From: Ctenopharyngodon idella
Lineage: Eukaryota > Chordata > Actinopteri > Cypriniformes > Xenocyprididae
Assembly (NCBI RefSeq): GCF_019924925.1
Contig: NC_067235.1
Span: forward strand, 32,446,001-32,510,000
Length of the DNA: 64,000 bases
Direction of reading: 5' to 3'
Shown: one piece after another, positions 11,501-20,960 of the stretch
Position numbering within the stretch: the first letter of the stretch is position 1
Layout of the letters: every line of letters begins with the position of its first letter
The notes under the pieces: model-generated
Told to the model about the DNA's origin: nothing
Seen by the model: only the letters and a program-made list of their open reading frames with translations
Databases searched by the model: none
Made by a program: the position numbers and the translations under genes

Positions 11501-12763
11501 AAAGCAGTCCTGGAAACATTGGTTACCCCACTTCAGGATCTCTCCTGTCCTCCAGGAGATGGTGGGGTTGTGCTGCTCAAGCCATGGGCGCCCTAGGATC
11601 ACGTCAGATGTAGACTCCTCCAGAACCAGCAGCTGTATCTCCTCGGTGTGAAGCACTCCCACTTGGAGACGGAGAGGTCCCACGCTGTAACGTACCTTCC
11701 GTAAAGGTTTTCCTGTTATCGCGTGGATCTGGTAGATCTTCGGCGTTGGGGTGGTCTTGAGACGCAGCTGGCGACAGAGGGCTCCGGAGATGAAGTTTCC
11801 AGCTGACCCAGAATCGAGGAGCGCACTGGCTGGAAGACAAAGTTTAGCAGCAGTAAGTGTTACTACAATTGTGAGTGGTTTCATTTTATTTAGAGTGGGC
11901 AGGACAGCACTCACCAAAAATCGGGCAGGACGTAAAGGGCATTCAGCGATATAATGCCCGGCACCACCACAATACAAACAGAGATTCTGGGTCAGCCTCC
12001 TCTGTCGCTCAGCTGCGGAAAGACGCGAGTGCTCAATTTGCATGTTATCGTTAGCTGGTTCTGGGGAGCTGACGGACTCTGGCTGGCGGGAAATGGAGGG
12101 GAATAGCGGCTGGCCCTGGTGCTCTTCTAAGCACAGCTGCATACGAGTGGCGAATCTGATAGACAGCTGAATGAATTTCTCGAGCCCGATGGAATCCTCG
12201 TATGCAGCGAGATGCAACCGCACACGGGGATCGAGGCCTTGACGATAAGTGGTTATTAAGGCCTGCTCATTCCAGCCACTAGCAGCAGCGAGGGTACGAA
12301 ACTGGAGGGCATAATCAGACACAGTTAGTGCACCTTGCTTTAAATTGCATAATCTCTCACCAATCGACGAGTCCCAGGCGGGTTTTCCAAAAACTTCCTT
12401 GAAGTGGGTTGTAAAACTTGACAAGGATGAAACAACGGGGTTGTTTAGGCTCCAGAGAGGTTCAGCCCATCGCAGTGCTTTCCCGTGAAGCTGAGAGATT
12501 ATGAAAGCCACTTTAGAACGATCGTCTGGGTATAAGTGCGGTTGCATCTCCAGGACCAGCGAACATTGCAGGAGAAAACCGTTGCAATCCTCCGCCAGAC
12601 CAGAGAAGGGCGCCGGTTTGGCCATGGGACTGGCGACCACGGGAGGTGAAGGAGCTGTGGCGGTGGATGCGGAAGTGTTCGCTGGTGGCGTTGTCATGGA
12701 GGTGCTGGTGAAAGTGCGACGAAGTGCATCGACCAGCTCTTGAATGGGATCCGGGGTGCTCAT
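8450..12763 (-). CDS. Gag-Pol polyprotein of a chromovirus (single uninterrupted frame, 1437 aa)
   Basis: One frame encodes all domains. Gag: residues 1-245 with a capsid-like alpha region (about 50-215) and a CCHC knuckle C262, C265, H270, C275. Aspartic protease: LLDSGSAGNF at 315-324. Reverse transcriptase: about 480-700, with D580 in FTKLDLRSAY and the YIDD box at 642-645. RNase H: about 770-910 with D792, E835 and D862. Integrase: HHCC finger (H973, H980, C1010, C1013), catalytic D1043, D1103, E1139, and a GPF module at 1274. Chromodomain: about 1336-1388 (EYLVDWEGYGPEERSWVP). Every catalytic residue I looked for is present, and there is no frameshift or stop. The ATG at 12763 lies 31 nt from the 5' LTR. 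The final 21 residues (1417-1437) are encoded by the LTR. A fused Gag-Pol is typical of Tf1/sushi elements. The protein makes and integrates element cDNA; the chromodomain is expected to tether the integrase to modified histones. Confidence 0.95.
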   Translation of the reverse strand: MSTPDPIQELVDALRRTFTSTSMTTPPANTSASTATAPSPPVVASPMAKPAPFSGLAEDCNGFLLQCSLVLEMQPHLYPDDRSKVAFIISQLHGKALRWAEPLWSLNNPVVSSLSSFTTHFKEVFGKPAWDSSIGERLCNLKQGALTVSDYALQFRTLAAASGWNEQALITTYRQGLDPRVRLHLAAYEDSIGLEKFIQLSIRFATRMQLCLEEHQGQPLFPSISRQPESVSSPEPANDNMQIEHSRLSAAERQRRLTQNLCLYCGGAGHYIAECPLRPARFLVSAVLPTLNKMKPLTIVVTLTAAKLCLPASALLDSGSAGNFISGALCRQLRLKTTPTPKIYQIHAITGKPLRKVRYSVGPLRLQVGVLHTEEIQLLVLEESTSDVILGRPWLEQHNPTISWRTGEILKWGNQCFQDCFSELPASSSPSSHEIQVGATTVESPLEKRSTDIPACYSHFRDVFCPKQASKLPPHRPWDCAIDLIPGEPVPRGKIYSLSVPEEKAMEEYIDEALKQGYIRPSTSPAASSFFFVAKKDGGLRPCIDYRALNQITIKFRYPLPLVPAALEHLRGATVFTKLDLRSAYNLIRIRERDEWKTAFVTPTGHYEYLVMPYGLVNAPSVFQDFMHEVLREFLHRSVLVYIDDILIYSRSLAKHRRHVAEVLQRLRDYHLFLKAEKCTFHQPSVQFLGYNIDHSGVRMDERKVTAVKEWPIPSTIKELQRFLGFANFYRRFIQHYSSITGPLTNLLRGKPKSLSWTPAATQAFEALKTAFTTAPLLVHPDPELPFIVEVDASTTGVGAVLSQQQGNPSRLHPCAFFSRKLNPAEVNYDIGNRELLAIKLALEEWRHWLEGAKHPFVVLTDHKNLGYLREAKRLNPRQARWALFFTRFNFTISYRPGSKNVKADALSRIHSLDESNEDPEPIIPERLIVSPISWSEETLPESNASTSIPPGCPPGLKYVPRSRRTPLIHSTHTSLGTGHPGVNETLSLLKQRFWWPNMTSNVRRYVQGCRECAVSKSPRHLPSGKLQPLPVPTRPWSHLGVDFITDLPVSEGCTCVLVIVDRFSKSCRLIPLPGLPTAMETAELLFNHVFRYFGLPEDIVSDRGSQFTSRVWKAFFKLLGVTISLSSGYHPQTNGQTERKIQEIGRFLRTFCHGHQDSWNQFLGWAEYAQNSLRQPTTGLTPFQCVLGYQPPLFPWDGEPSDVPAVDYWFRESERVWDSAHLQLQRALRRRRLTADLRRSHAPNFQPGQKVWLSTRDIKLRLPCKKLSPRFVGPFTIIRQVNPVTYHLQLPPEYRIHPVFHVSLLKPHHPSVLPSTEPGDPEDPPPPLIAEDGVAYQVKDILDSRRRGGSLEYLVDWEGYGPEERSWVPRNDILDPSLLDDFHARHPSKPGPRGRGRPPRRRGPRSSGADRGGGGNVTDTPGSTLTQSHRTPSPEY
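8514..8527 (-). promoter_or_regulatory. Polypurine tract of the chromovirus
   Basis: On the coding strand the sequence is GGAGGGGGGGGTAA, directly abutting the 3' LTR. This is the expected plus-strand DNA primer. It is also translated, as the four glycines 1413-1416 of Gag-Pol. Confidence 0.85.
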
Positions 12764-12783
12764 GCTGTACCTGGACGGTGTTG

Positions 12784-12792
12784 GTCCGGTCT
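12784..12792 (-). promoter_or_regulatory. Primer-binding site, probably for self-priming
   Basis: On the coding strand AGACCGGAC lies two bases downstream of the 5' LTR. It is an exact complement of GTCCGGTCT at 13107-13099 (coding strand), which lies about 28 nt after the TATAAG box and so near the predicted mRNA 5' end. I see no match to the usual 18-nt tRNA 3' ends. Tf1-group elements are known to prime reverse transcription with their own mRNA 5' end folded onto such a site. Confidence 0.7.
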
Positions 12793-12794
12793 TC

Positions 12795-13244
12795 TGTTAC
12801 AGGACAGAAGGGAGCGGAGACACAGGTAAGGATTAACAGGTTTATTTTCAGGTAAGCAGAGCGTGAGAAGAGTGCAGGTGAGTGATGGCAGAAGAATGGG
12901 TCGATGAGCCGATGAACTGGAAACTGATACTTGTCTGTGTTCTCTAGGGAGCGTGGATACCGGGAGACGAGGAGCAGACGAACACACAGGAGAAGCACAG
13001 GAGACGAGGAGACACTGGGAATCACTGAAGACGCTGGAGATAGGTAAGTAGTCGAGTAGGGAGTCCTGGAGGTAAGTAAACACTAGCATGTGTTAACGAG
13101 ACCGGACAGTGACTGAGTGAACTGGCGTGACTTATATGTGGCTGTGGTGATGATCGTGAATGAGCGTCAGGTGTGGCTTGTCAGTACTCAGGAGAGGGAG
13201 TGCGATGTGATTGGGTGAGTGTAGAGCCTGGCGTGTCTGTGACA
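12795..13244 (-). repeat. 5' LTR of the chromovirus with TATA box
   Basis: This copy is 450 bp. On the coding strand a TATAAG box (13136-13131) is followed after about 28 nt by the GTCCGGTCT segment, which marks the likely transcription start. Several gtaagt-like strings occur on the plus strand only and are not relevant to the element's own transcript. Confidence 0.92.
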
Positions 13245-13498
13245 GTGCAAAAACGAAACAAAAAGAACTTTTTTCAACAAATTCTTCTCTACCCTGTCAT
13301 TCTCATAAGCAGTTGACGCAGTGAATGCAGTTCAGCGCTTCAGTGTTTACACCAGCGTGAGTACCACAATGCATGTGTGTGATTGGATTTCATCAAAAAT
13401 ATCTTAATTTGTGTTCTGAAGATGAACGAAGGTCTTACAGATTTGAGGGTGAGTAATTAATGACAGAAATTTAATTTTGGGGTAAACTATACCTTTAA

Positions 13499-15433
13499 GG
13501 ACTTTCATTCAGGGTTAAATATTGCTAAATAAAACTAAAACCATAAAAACACTTTAATTATTTGAAATAAAATAAACATTAATAAAAATGAAATATATTA
13601 AAAAATTAACTTATTTTATTTCAGCTAGTTGTCAATGCATCATTTTTCATTTTCGTTTAGTTCAAGCGTTAAAATGTCATAACTAAATAAAAATAAAACT
13701 TAAAAAACAGACATTAAAAATAAAAATGACAAAAAAAAAAAACAGAATAAAATTCCTAAATTTTGAAAGTTAAAATGACAGTTTAAAAATTAAAATGAAA
13801 ACGGACAATAGAAAAATAAAACATAATACAAAATATTAACAAAAACGAATGTAAAAAATAAATTGGGAAAATGTACTGGTCAGGACATTATCTTGTAATT
13901 TTACGGAAATTTACATTAACCCTAAAACACAACACAATGCAATGCATAATTCAAAATACAGGTAAAACACCTGTTTAAAAAAAATACGGAAAATTCCTTT
14001 TATACAGTACATTGTGACCTATTTTTACATACTTTTTTTTTTTTTACAGTGTATAATAGTATATCAGCGTTACTGAAATAACACTGGTTTGAGTTTGGTA
14101 AATAACCAGAGTATAAGAGAAGGTAAAAATCAAACAAACATGCAAAAAAAATAAGCAACATTCACTTCATCATCTATTCCACCCTCAGAGACCTGTAATC
14201 AATACTTTCATGATGTATTTTAATTATTATTATTATTATTATTACATAAATAAAATGTTTTTAGAGAGACTCTGGTTATAAAAATGATGTTCATACATAT
14301 TTTGTATTGTTGTGAAGTTTGAAAAAATATTTTAAATAACATTAAAAACATGAAATGGTTGAGCACACAGTTGCACACAGAGCACACAGTTGCCCACAGT
14401 TGCATTTTTGTAATATTCAGGAAAAAAGTCTTCTATTTACAGGATGATGTCGGGACCCTCGGGAACGTTGAGAATGCATGTTTTTGTCTTTAAAAGGCCG
14501 TCTGTGAGCTACAGGAAATGAAGAAACATCCATGTGACATTAGCTATGAGAAACTTCTGTTACAGATCATCTCGAGATGAATACTGAGTGTATGAGATTT
14601 GCTGCTAACTCATTTCAGAATATACAGGGCAAAATCTTTGCTTTTGATTTTTTTTTGCTTTTGCACTCGTGGTTAAAAAGGGTGGTTGAACAATGTTGTC
14701 TTACTGAGAACAAATACTGACCCACTTGAAAGTAGCATTTAGATTCTGAAAACAAACAAGTGACAATTTAAACTAAAAGACTTGTGTAAAAGGAAACAAA
14801 CAGTGTGTGTAAAACCTTCTCCTTGTGACCCATGGTCAAATGGTTGTTTTGAAGTGCCTGTTTTTTACCGCAGTGATCTTGCAATAAACACTGAATGGTT
14901 TGACTTTCTTCACCACTGTGCAGAAACAAGAAGAACATGACTAAAAACATGCACAAATTAAAGGCATGTGTTCAACACACAAACACTGTCAGCCTTTATC
15001 AGCAACTTAAAATAGTTACTAACTTCGTCCTGGATCAAAGTAAAGTGTTTTGGTGACGTCATGGACATTATGACAAATGTCTCTGACAATAACAGACAAC
15101 ATGATTATATTCATGCTGTAATGTCTGAACAAGCATAACTCATAACTGCATATGTGAATTGAGTATGCAGTATGCAACAGAAACAGCATGCAATGATAAA
15201 TGTTTCAAACACTTGTCACATGACTCATCATATTGCATTAAATTAGCAAGTCAAGTCTGAATTTCATCTAAATTTGGATTTTTTTAACCTTCATTTAACC
15301 TCAAATATGTTAACATTTGACAGTATGATTAACAAATTTGCAGTTCTTTCATCACAATGGAAATAGAAGGTCACTTTAAGTGCATTGCACTGTGGGATAC
15401 AGTGTGTTCTGTTATATGCTTCCAATCATCCCA
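13499..15433. other. AT-rich intergenic or intronic stretch, no gene seen
   Basis: The sequence is dominated by ataaaat-type low complexity (13520-13880), a poly-T at about 14031-14045 and an (att)n run at 14221-14243. Three copies of cacacagttgc sit at 14360-14400. No ORF has coding character. Confidence 0.5.
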
Positions 15434-15520
15434 CACTCTCAGAAAAAATGTGCAAAACTTGTACCTTTAAAAGGATCTTTGTATCGTATTTACCCCCTAA
15501 AAGTCTCATAGAAGTACCTT

Positions 15521-16303
15521 AAAGGGTTAGTTCACCCAAAAATGAAAATCCTGTCATTTATTACTCACCCTCATGTCGTTCCACACCCGTAAGACCTTCG
15601 TTCATCTTTGAAACACAAATGAAGATATTTTTGATAAAATCCGATGGCTCAGTGAGGCCTGCGTAGCCAGCAATAACACTCCCTTTTTCAATGACCAGAA
15701 AGCTACTGAAAACATATTTAAAACAGTTCATGTGACTACAGTGGTTCAACCTTAATGTTATAAAGCGACGAGAATACTTTTTGTGCACCAAAAAAACAAA
15801 ATAATGACTTTATTCAACAATATCTAGTGATGGGCGATTTCAAAACACTGCTTCATGAAGCTTTACGAATCTTTTGCTTCGAATCAGTGGTTCGGAGCGC
15901 GTATCAAACTGACAAAGTCACGTGAACTATTGAAGTTTCAAAACATTTATGACGTAACAAAGCCTTGTTTACTGAAATCACGTGACTTTGGCGCTCCGAA
16001 CCACTGATTCGAAACAAAAGATGCGTAAAGCTTCGAAGCTTCATGAAGCAGTGTTGTAAAATCGCCCATCACTAGATATTGTAAAAAAGTATTCTCGTCG
16101 CTTTATAATATTAAAGTTGAACCACTGTAGTCACATGAACTGTTTTAAATATGTTTTTAGTAGCTTTCTGTGCATTGAAAAAGGGCGTGTTATTGCTGGC
16201 AATGCAGACCTCACTGAGTCATTGGATTTGATTAAAAATATCTTCGTTTGTGTTCCGAAGAAGAACGAAGGTCATACGGGTGTGGAACGACATGAGGGTG
16301 AGT
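15521..16303. mobile_element. Large fold-back MITE (copy 1) with palindromic core
   Basis: Left arm: aaagggttagttcacccaaa, then gtgaggcctgcgtagcc and ccttaatgttataaagcgacgagaatac. The right arm is its reverse complement, down to cgacatgagggtgagtaat, where the end is degraded. The arms total about 300 bp each. The middle (15825-16074) is a second palindrome beginning tagtgatgggcgatttcaaa and ending with the complement ...cgcccatcacta. The two ORFs here (15561-15791, 16117-16305) are mirror images of each other and not genes. Confidence 0.85.
15825..16074. mobile_element. Palindromic hAT-like core element TAGTGATGGGCGATTT
   Basis: This is a 250-bp inverted repeat with cttcatgaagctt and gcttcgaatcagtggttcggagcgc arms. 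Its flanks acaatatc / gatattgt are reverse complements rather than direct repeats, so it continues the surrounding palindrome and no clean target duplication can be read. Confidence 0.6.
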
Positions 16304-16439
16304 AATATAGTAATAAAGATACTAAAACGCACCTTTTAGGGGTAAATAAGGTACAAAGTTGTCACTTTAAGGGTACCGCCTCAGTGACAAGCTCTTGTAA
16401 GCCTAAAAGTAAAGTTTTGCACAATTTTTCTGACAGTGC

Positions 16440-16473
<34 letters not shown>
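16440..16473. repeat. (GATA)n microsatellite
   Basis: About eight uninterrupted tagatagata units lie between two transposon remnants. Confidence 0.95.
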
Positions 16474-16475
16474 TT

Positions 16476-16674
16476 TCTGGTCCCCATTGAGTTCCATTTT
16501 ATTTTGTCCATACTATGGAAGTCAATGGGGACCATCACTGTTTGGTTACTAAGACCCTTTAAAATATCTTCTTTTGTGTTCAGCAGAAGAAAGAAATACA
16601 TACAGGTTTGGAACAACTTGAGGGTGAGTAAATGATGACAGAATTTTCATTTTTAGGTGAACTGTCCCTTTAAA
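16476..16674 (-). mobile_element. Inverted-repeat MITE, aaagggacagttcacc family, truncated
   Basis: It is the reverse orientation of the element at 2141. It contains gtccatactatggaagtcaatggggacc and ends acttgagggtgagtaaatga, then taggtgaactgtccctttaa. Confidence 0.75.
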
Positions 16675-18045
16675 TGTTATTTGTATGTTTTTCCAGCAGA
16701 TGGCGCTGTCTTCCTTTGGGAGTTAGTCAAATGATGGGAAGCTGTCCTGCATTTTTACAGTAAACCAAGTCGCTTGACTAATTCAAATCAGCCAAACTGA
16801 AGCACTTTACTTTCTCTGATTGCTCTACAACCACTTTTGCTCCAAATCACCTTATATCACTTCCTATATTTTCAAATATATATTGACCCTCTGGCCGAAT
16901 AAACTTTGTATCTTGGTTGAACTGCACTCTCTGTGTCTGAGTCTTCCATTTGATACCCTGGTACCAGATTTTCTGTGCCAGATCGCTCAACCTGAACAGA
17001 TCTTCTTGAATTGTATTATTAAGTTGAATTATTAGATTCTAACACTAATAAATAGACTTCTGAATCAGCAATAAAAATGTCATGCTCTGAGTAGCCAAAA
17101 AGAAAGACAGCAGAACTCTGAATATTTGTGATTCAGAGGAGTTTGGAAGGCGAGGCTTTGGTAGACTATAATGCTTAATTGTCTTTTTCTGGGTAGTAGT
17201 TGGCAGGCAGTCGGACCTCCAGGGTGACCCATAATACTCACCTTATAATGATGAAAGGTGCCTGAAACACATCTGGTTCTTGTGGAAAGCGGCAGAAAAT
17301 CCTTTGAAGTCTGAAAAACATGCTGAAGGTGGGTGGTACTGTACCTGCTTCACTTTATTGTGTGTCACTATACATGTATTGTTCAAAGATCTGCAGTTTT
17401 ATGTAAAAACAGCAGTAAAGGCCGTGAGGGGCTTATTGCTTATAAGAAATTGCAGGGACAAAATGTGATTAAAATATATCATTCTAATTATTATCAATGT
17501 GTGAAAACATTTTTAAGGATCCTTTGATGAATAGAAAGTTCAAAAGAACAACATTTATTGGAAACAGAAATATTTTGTGACATTTTAAATGTCAATTTTG
17601 AACAATTTAATGCATCCTTGCAGAATAATTAAAAAAAAAATTACTGAACTCATATGAATGGTACGTATATACATACAAAAATATATAAATAATATGTAAA
17701 AGAGTAAATAGTTTTTATAATTTTATTTTCTAAAATTTTAATAATTAATTATTAATAATAATTGGAGTAAACAATTCATCCAGTATAAGTATTATTTATA
17801 TAGCTGACAAGCAATCTAGCAATTTGGTGTATTAATATAGTGTTTATAGTCAGTCACAGGTGTGTGTTCATAAGCATTTTACAACAGCTTTGAATCTGTT
17901 TTATAATTCTGAAAATGAATTTATTGCAAACATGTTTGTTTGTTTTAATGAAAACAAATATTCATTTGCAGTTTTAAAAATGTCCACTAGTGGACCTCCC
18001 TGTTAAAGTCAGCAGATGATCTTAAAATCATCTTTAGGTGAATTT
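16675..18045. other. Mostly unique stretch with one repeat fragment
   Basis: A fragment of the common repeat carrying gatgaatagaaagttcaaaagaaca is at about 17515-17620; fuller copies are at 33072 and 61445. The rest holds no recognisable gene or transposon end. Confidence 0.45.
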
Positions 18046-18215
18046 TAAAGGAAAAGTTCACCCAAAAATGATAATTCTTTCTATTTACTTGTTGCTTATG
18101 TCATTTCAAACCCATATGCATTTATTCAATTTAGTGGGCATGTCACATAAAAATACTATAAATCTAGTCTATATGAGTCCATCATGCACTATATTCCAAG
18201 TCTTTGATGTACATA
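18046..18215 (+). mobile_element. MITE fragment with aaaggaaaagttcacccaaaaatg end
   Basis: One terminal arm of a Harbinger-like MITE is seen, followed by tcatttcaaacccatatgca. No second arm was found. From 18216 to 19719 the sequence is unique or low copy with a (ta)n run near 18770-18820; no gene is seen. Confidence 0.5.
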
Positions 18216-19719
18216 TTTTTTTTATATATCTGTTTATACTGTTTATATCAGCACACTGAACACTTCAGACAGTAAAGTTTACAGGCTTCTTACATGTCTG
18301 GCCTGTATGGTGTGAAGCGATGTACCAACATGCACCGCCACATGCTGGAGCTCTGAGTCACTGCTGAGGTGCACATATATAATTCACAGGGGCAAAAGTG
18401 GCTCCTCCATATATTATTAAATGAAATAACCTCTCATTTAGAGCAGCAGCGAGGAAAGCGTGTAAAACAGAAGGACGTTGTGCTGCCGCTCCGTCAGCGA
18501 TCTAAAAAGGAAAGTGCAAACGCAGCATGAGAACAGCCCATGTGGGAACTTATTGGTGCTCTTTCATTGTCCTGAACAATGATAACAATTAACTTATATG
18601 CTGGCAAGATGTTTTGCCACCACAAAATATAGTAGTGTACCGCGTTATTTTTAAAACAGCTAAATTAGATACCAGGGCTCTGTTCCAAAACCTAGTGTGC
18701 CGCCTTGCTTTATGATATCCTAATAAGTATTTACATATAAACATTATATTTTATAAAATGACAGGAATATATATATACAGTATGTGTGTGTTTGTGTCTA
18801 TATATGTATATATATATATATAGACACATGTTTTTTTGCCCCCCATAAGCATTATAGGATTGACATGCAGCAGGTCTTAGTATTTGGTCAACAGAAAGGC
18901 AGCATAATTAAGATGCCAACCATTTGGAACTGCCATATGATGTCTTAAAATGTTGCCTATGTAGGCAGCTCACTATGTTTTTGGAGCCGAGCCTGGAAGT
19001 CGTTAAGTCCTGCTGAACATCACAAGAGTTTTTGGCTTTGCAGCCTATCAGTCGTGAGCACGGATGTTTTCGATCAAACCGCTGCTGAGTTCCGCCCGTG
19101 AAAGTGGCACCATGATGGCCGCAGAGATCCCAAACGTCTGCCGACACTGACTTACCATGACAGCCCACATAAGAGACACACTGCAGGCCGGGAGCTATAA
19201 ACGGTGCACTCTTCATCATGAGATGACCACAATCTAAACAGAGGCATCCTCTAAACATAGAAAGGTAAAATAAAGAGACGGATTTCTATTTCTGGAGGAC
19301 AGTTTCAGAACGTGTGCTGAAGGGTGAGGCCGAGATTTATAGACATGTTTTATATAGTTGAACATGAACAACAGGATTACTGAGAGCTGTTTATAAGAGA
19401 CATGAGACAGTGATGGGCCTATCAGTTCTCACCAAGGCCAAAAGGTTTGCAGACACGTTACCTATGAGTTGAGCGAACAGTCTGCTGTTTATGGGTAACC
19501 TAAATACTAATAAAACACAGTTTTAAAGTCCTGCCTTTCTGCTTTACACACTCAACTGGACCAAGAGGCTAATGCTGTGCAGGACAACATTAACTGAATA
19601 ACTGTTACCAATGTATTAATTAAATGTGGATTAATGTGCAATGTGAGCAGAGAATGGACATCAGGTAAATGGTGGCTCCATTTAAAGGATGAAGGTTTGT
19701 GTTTACCATTTATTCTATA

Positions 19720-20062
19720 TGTTATGAACCCATTATGGGTCATATTTGTGGGTTGCTTGGTTGTTTTGCAGGATGGAGTTAGGGTGAGTGACGTCATGAT
19801 GACTGAGGAGTTACACCTGTGTTGGAGCCGATGCAGGCAAATTTAAGCAGTTCCCTTCAGTCGTGATGACGCGCACTCTCCCCTCCTCGTGTCGTTTTCG
19901 TTCTCTTTTCAGTTGTCTGTTTTGTTTTCGTTTAGTCTTTTTTTCTTATTTTATTCTTACTTTAATAAATGTTATTCCATTTTGATCGTGATCCAACGTG
20001 TTGTCTCCTTCTTTGTCGCGGCTTGTGAGTCGGCCGTGACACATGGGGGCTCGTCCGGGATT
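19720..20062 (+). mobile_element. LTR plus tRNA-Pro-type primer-binding site (retroelement remnant)
   Basis: The sequence TGGGGGCTCGTCCGGGAT at 20044-20061 is the classic binding site for tRNA-Pro used by many retroelements. It follows directly after ...gccgtgacaca, an LTR-type CA end. A polyadenylation signal aataaa lies at 19964-19969. A plausible LTR start is tgttatgaaccc at 19720, giving about 324 bp. The internal coding region is missing; only about 100 bp follow. It could be gypsy or an endogenous retrovirus, which the PBS alone cannot separate. The LTR start is a guess because no partner LTR exists in the window. Confidence 0.65.
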
Positions 20063-20157
20063 AAATTAGTTTAATCAACATGCCGAATTTCCTTACAAAA
20101 TAACCAAAAACAAAGCGCTTCCAAATCATGTTGAAAAACATGGAATTTTCAAAAGTT

Positions 20158-20181
20158 AAAAGACGAGCCCCCATTTGTCTT
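20158..20181 (-). repeat. Inverted second copy of the LTR-end/PBS motif
   Basis: On the minus strand the sequence reads agacaaatgggggctcgtct, matching gacacatgggggctcgtcc of 20038-20056 at most positions. The two copies face each other about 100 bp apart. Confidence 0.6.
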
Positions 20182-20348
20182 TCAAATGATTTTTTTGTAT
20201 ACGGTAGTGTTGTCAATTCGGTATTGAAATTTTAAAAATGTGATGCTTTGAGCGCTGTTGAGCGGATTCGTAAACACCTCTGATTGGCCATTGTGTTCAC
20301 GCGCTCATCACTTTTGGCTACTACTGTATATATATTTTTATCTTGTTT

Positions 20349-20945
20349 TAAAGGGGACCTATTATGCCCCTTTTACAAGATATAATATAAGTCTCTGGCG
20401 TCCCCAGAATGTGTCTGTGAAGTCTCAGCTCAAAATACCCCACAGATCATTTATTAGAGCTTGACAAATTTGCCCCTATTTGGGTGTGAGGAAAAAATGC
20501 CGTTTTTGTTTGTGTCCCTTTAAATGCAAATAAGCTGCGGCTCCCGGCCCCCTTTCCAGAAGAGGGCGGAGCTTTAACAGCTTGTGCTTCGGTTGCTCAA
20601 CAACAACAAAGCTGGAGAATCTCACGCAGCCAAAATGAGGATTGTCAGTAACGGTGTTCAGCCTTACATTGTTCAAACCGGAGTCGACACTGATGGAGAG
20701 ACTCAGGAAGAAGTTACAACTTTTAGAATGAAACTGGACGTTTCTGAATGGTTAGTGGATAACAAACTCCCCCCGTCTGCCATTGGTTGAACAAACAGCA
20801 AGTCCCGCCCCAAACTCACACCATTGGCCAAACAAACAAAGCACTGACTGAAAATATCCCAAGAGTCACAGTGTTTAATATATCTGAAATTGGCAAATGA
20901 ACCTACCAATCACTTACTTATAGGTGTCTCTTTGAAAAACAATGG
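20349..20945 (+). mobile_element. High-copy cyprinid repeat (ggggacctattatgcccc family), copy 1
   Basis: It starts aaggggacctattatgcccc and contains gtctctggcgtccccagaat, gaagagggcggagctttaac and a 39-codon ATG segment at 20634-20750. The first about 400 bp match the reverse complement of the repeat at 60551-61364. After about 20760 the two copies diverge. Class unknown. Confidence 0.7.
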
Positions 20946-20960
20946 CACACTTCAGCTTTA

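Larger units (their letters stand above)
8064..13244 (-). mobile_element. Complete Ty3/gypsy chromovirus (Tf1/sushi type), 5181 bp
   Basis: Two 450-bp LTRs (8064-8513 and 12795-13244) begin TGTTACAGGA and end GTCTGTGACA on the plus strand. They flank one long gag-pol frame on the minus strand, and the target duplication is GTGCA (8059-8063 and 13245-13249). I count two differences between the LTRs, so insertion was recent. The coding-strand order is 5' LTR (right), 31-nt leader, Gag-Pol with chromodomain, polypurine tract, 3' LTR (left). All parts needed for autonomous retrotransposition appear present; activity is not shown by sequence alone. Confidence 0.95.
7796..13498. mobile_element. Inverted-repeat MITE split by the chromovirus insertion
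   Basis: The left arm (7796-8063) starts ttaaagggttagtta-ccctaaaaatg and runs to agaatactttttaagtgca. The right arm (13245-13498) ends gagtaattaatgacagaaat, then a diverged ggggtaaactatacctttaa. The two arms are reverse complements. The 5180-bp LTR element sits exactly between them with the MITE sequence gtgca duplicated. The MITE itself is about 515 bp and codes for nothing. Confidence 0.85.
15434..16438. mobile_element. DNA transposon with CACTCTCAGAAAAA ends, interrupted by a fold-back MITE
   Basis: The left end cactctcagaaaaaatgtgc and the right end, read on the minus strand as cactgtcagaaaaattgtgc, are inverted repeats, followed by gtaccttt / taaagt motifs and the ccccctaaaag region. 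The interior is occupied by the MITE at 15521. The termini are those of a very common cyprinid repeat; superfamily not assigned. Confidence 0.7.

Noticed and set aside
8442..13089. Many plus- and minus-strand ORFs of 60-190 codons overlapping the gag-pol frame
   Set aside because: They are antisense or out-of-frame readings of the GC-rich polyprotein gene; the 1437-codon minus-strand frame explains the region.
15561..16305. Two similar 62-76-codon ORFs (NHCSHMNCFKYVFSSFL)
   Set aside because: They are the same MITE arm read from both ends of the palindrome, not a duplicated gene.
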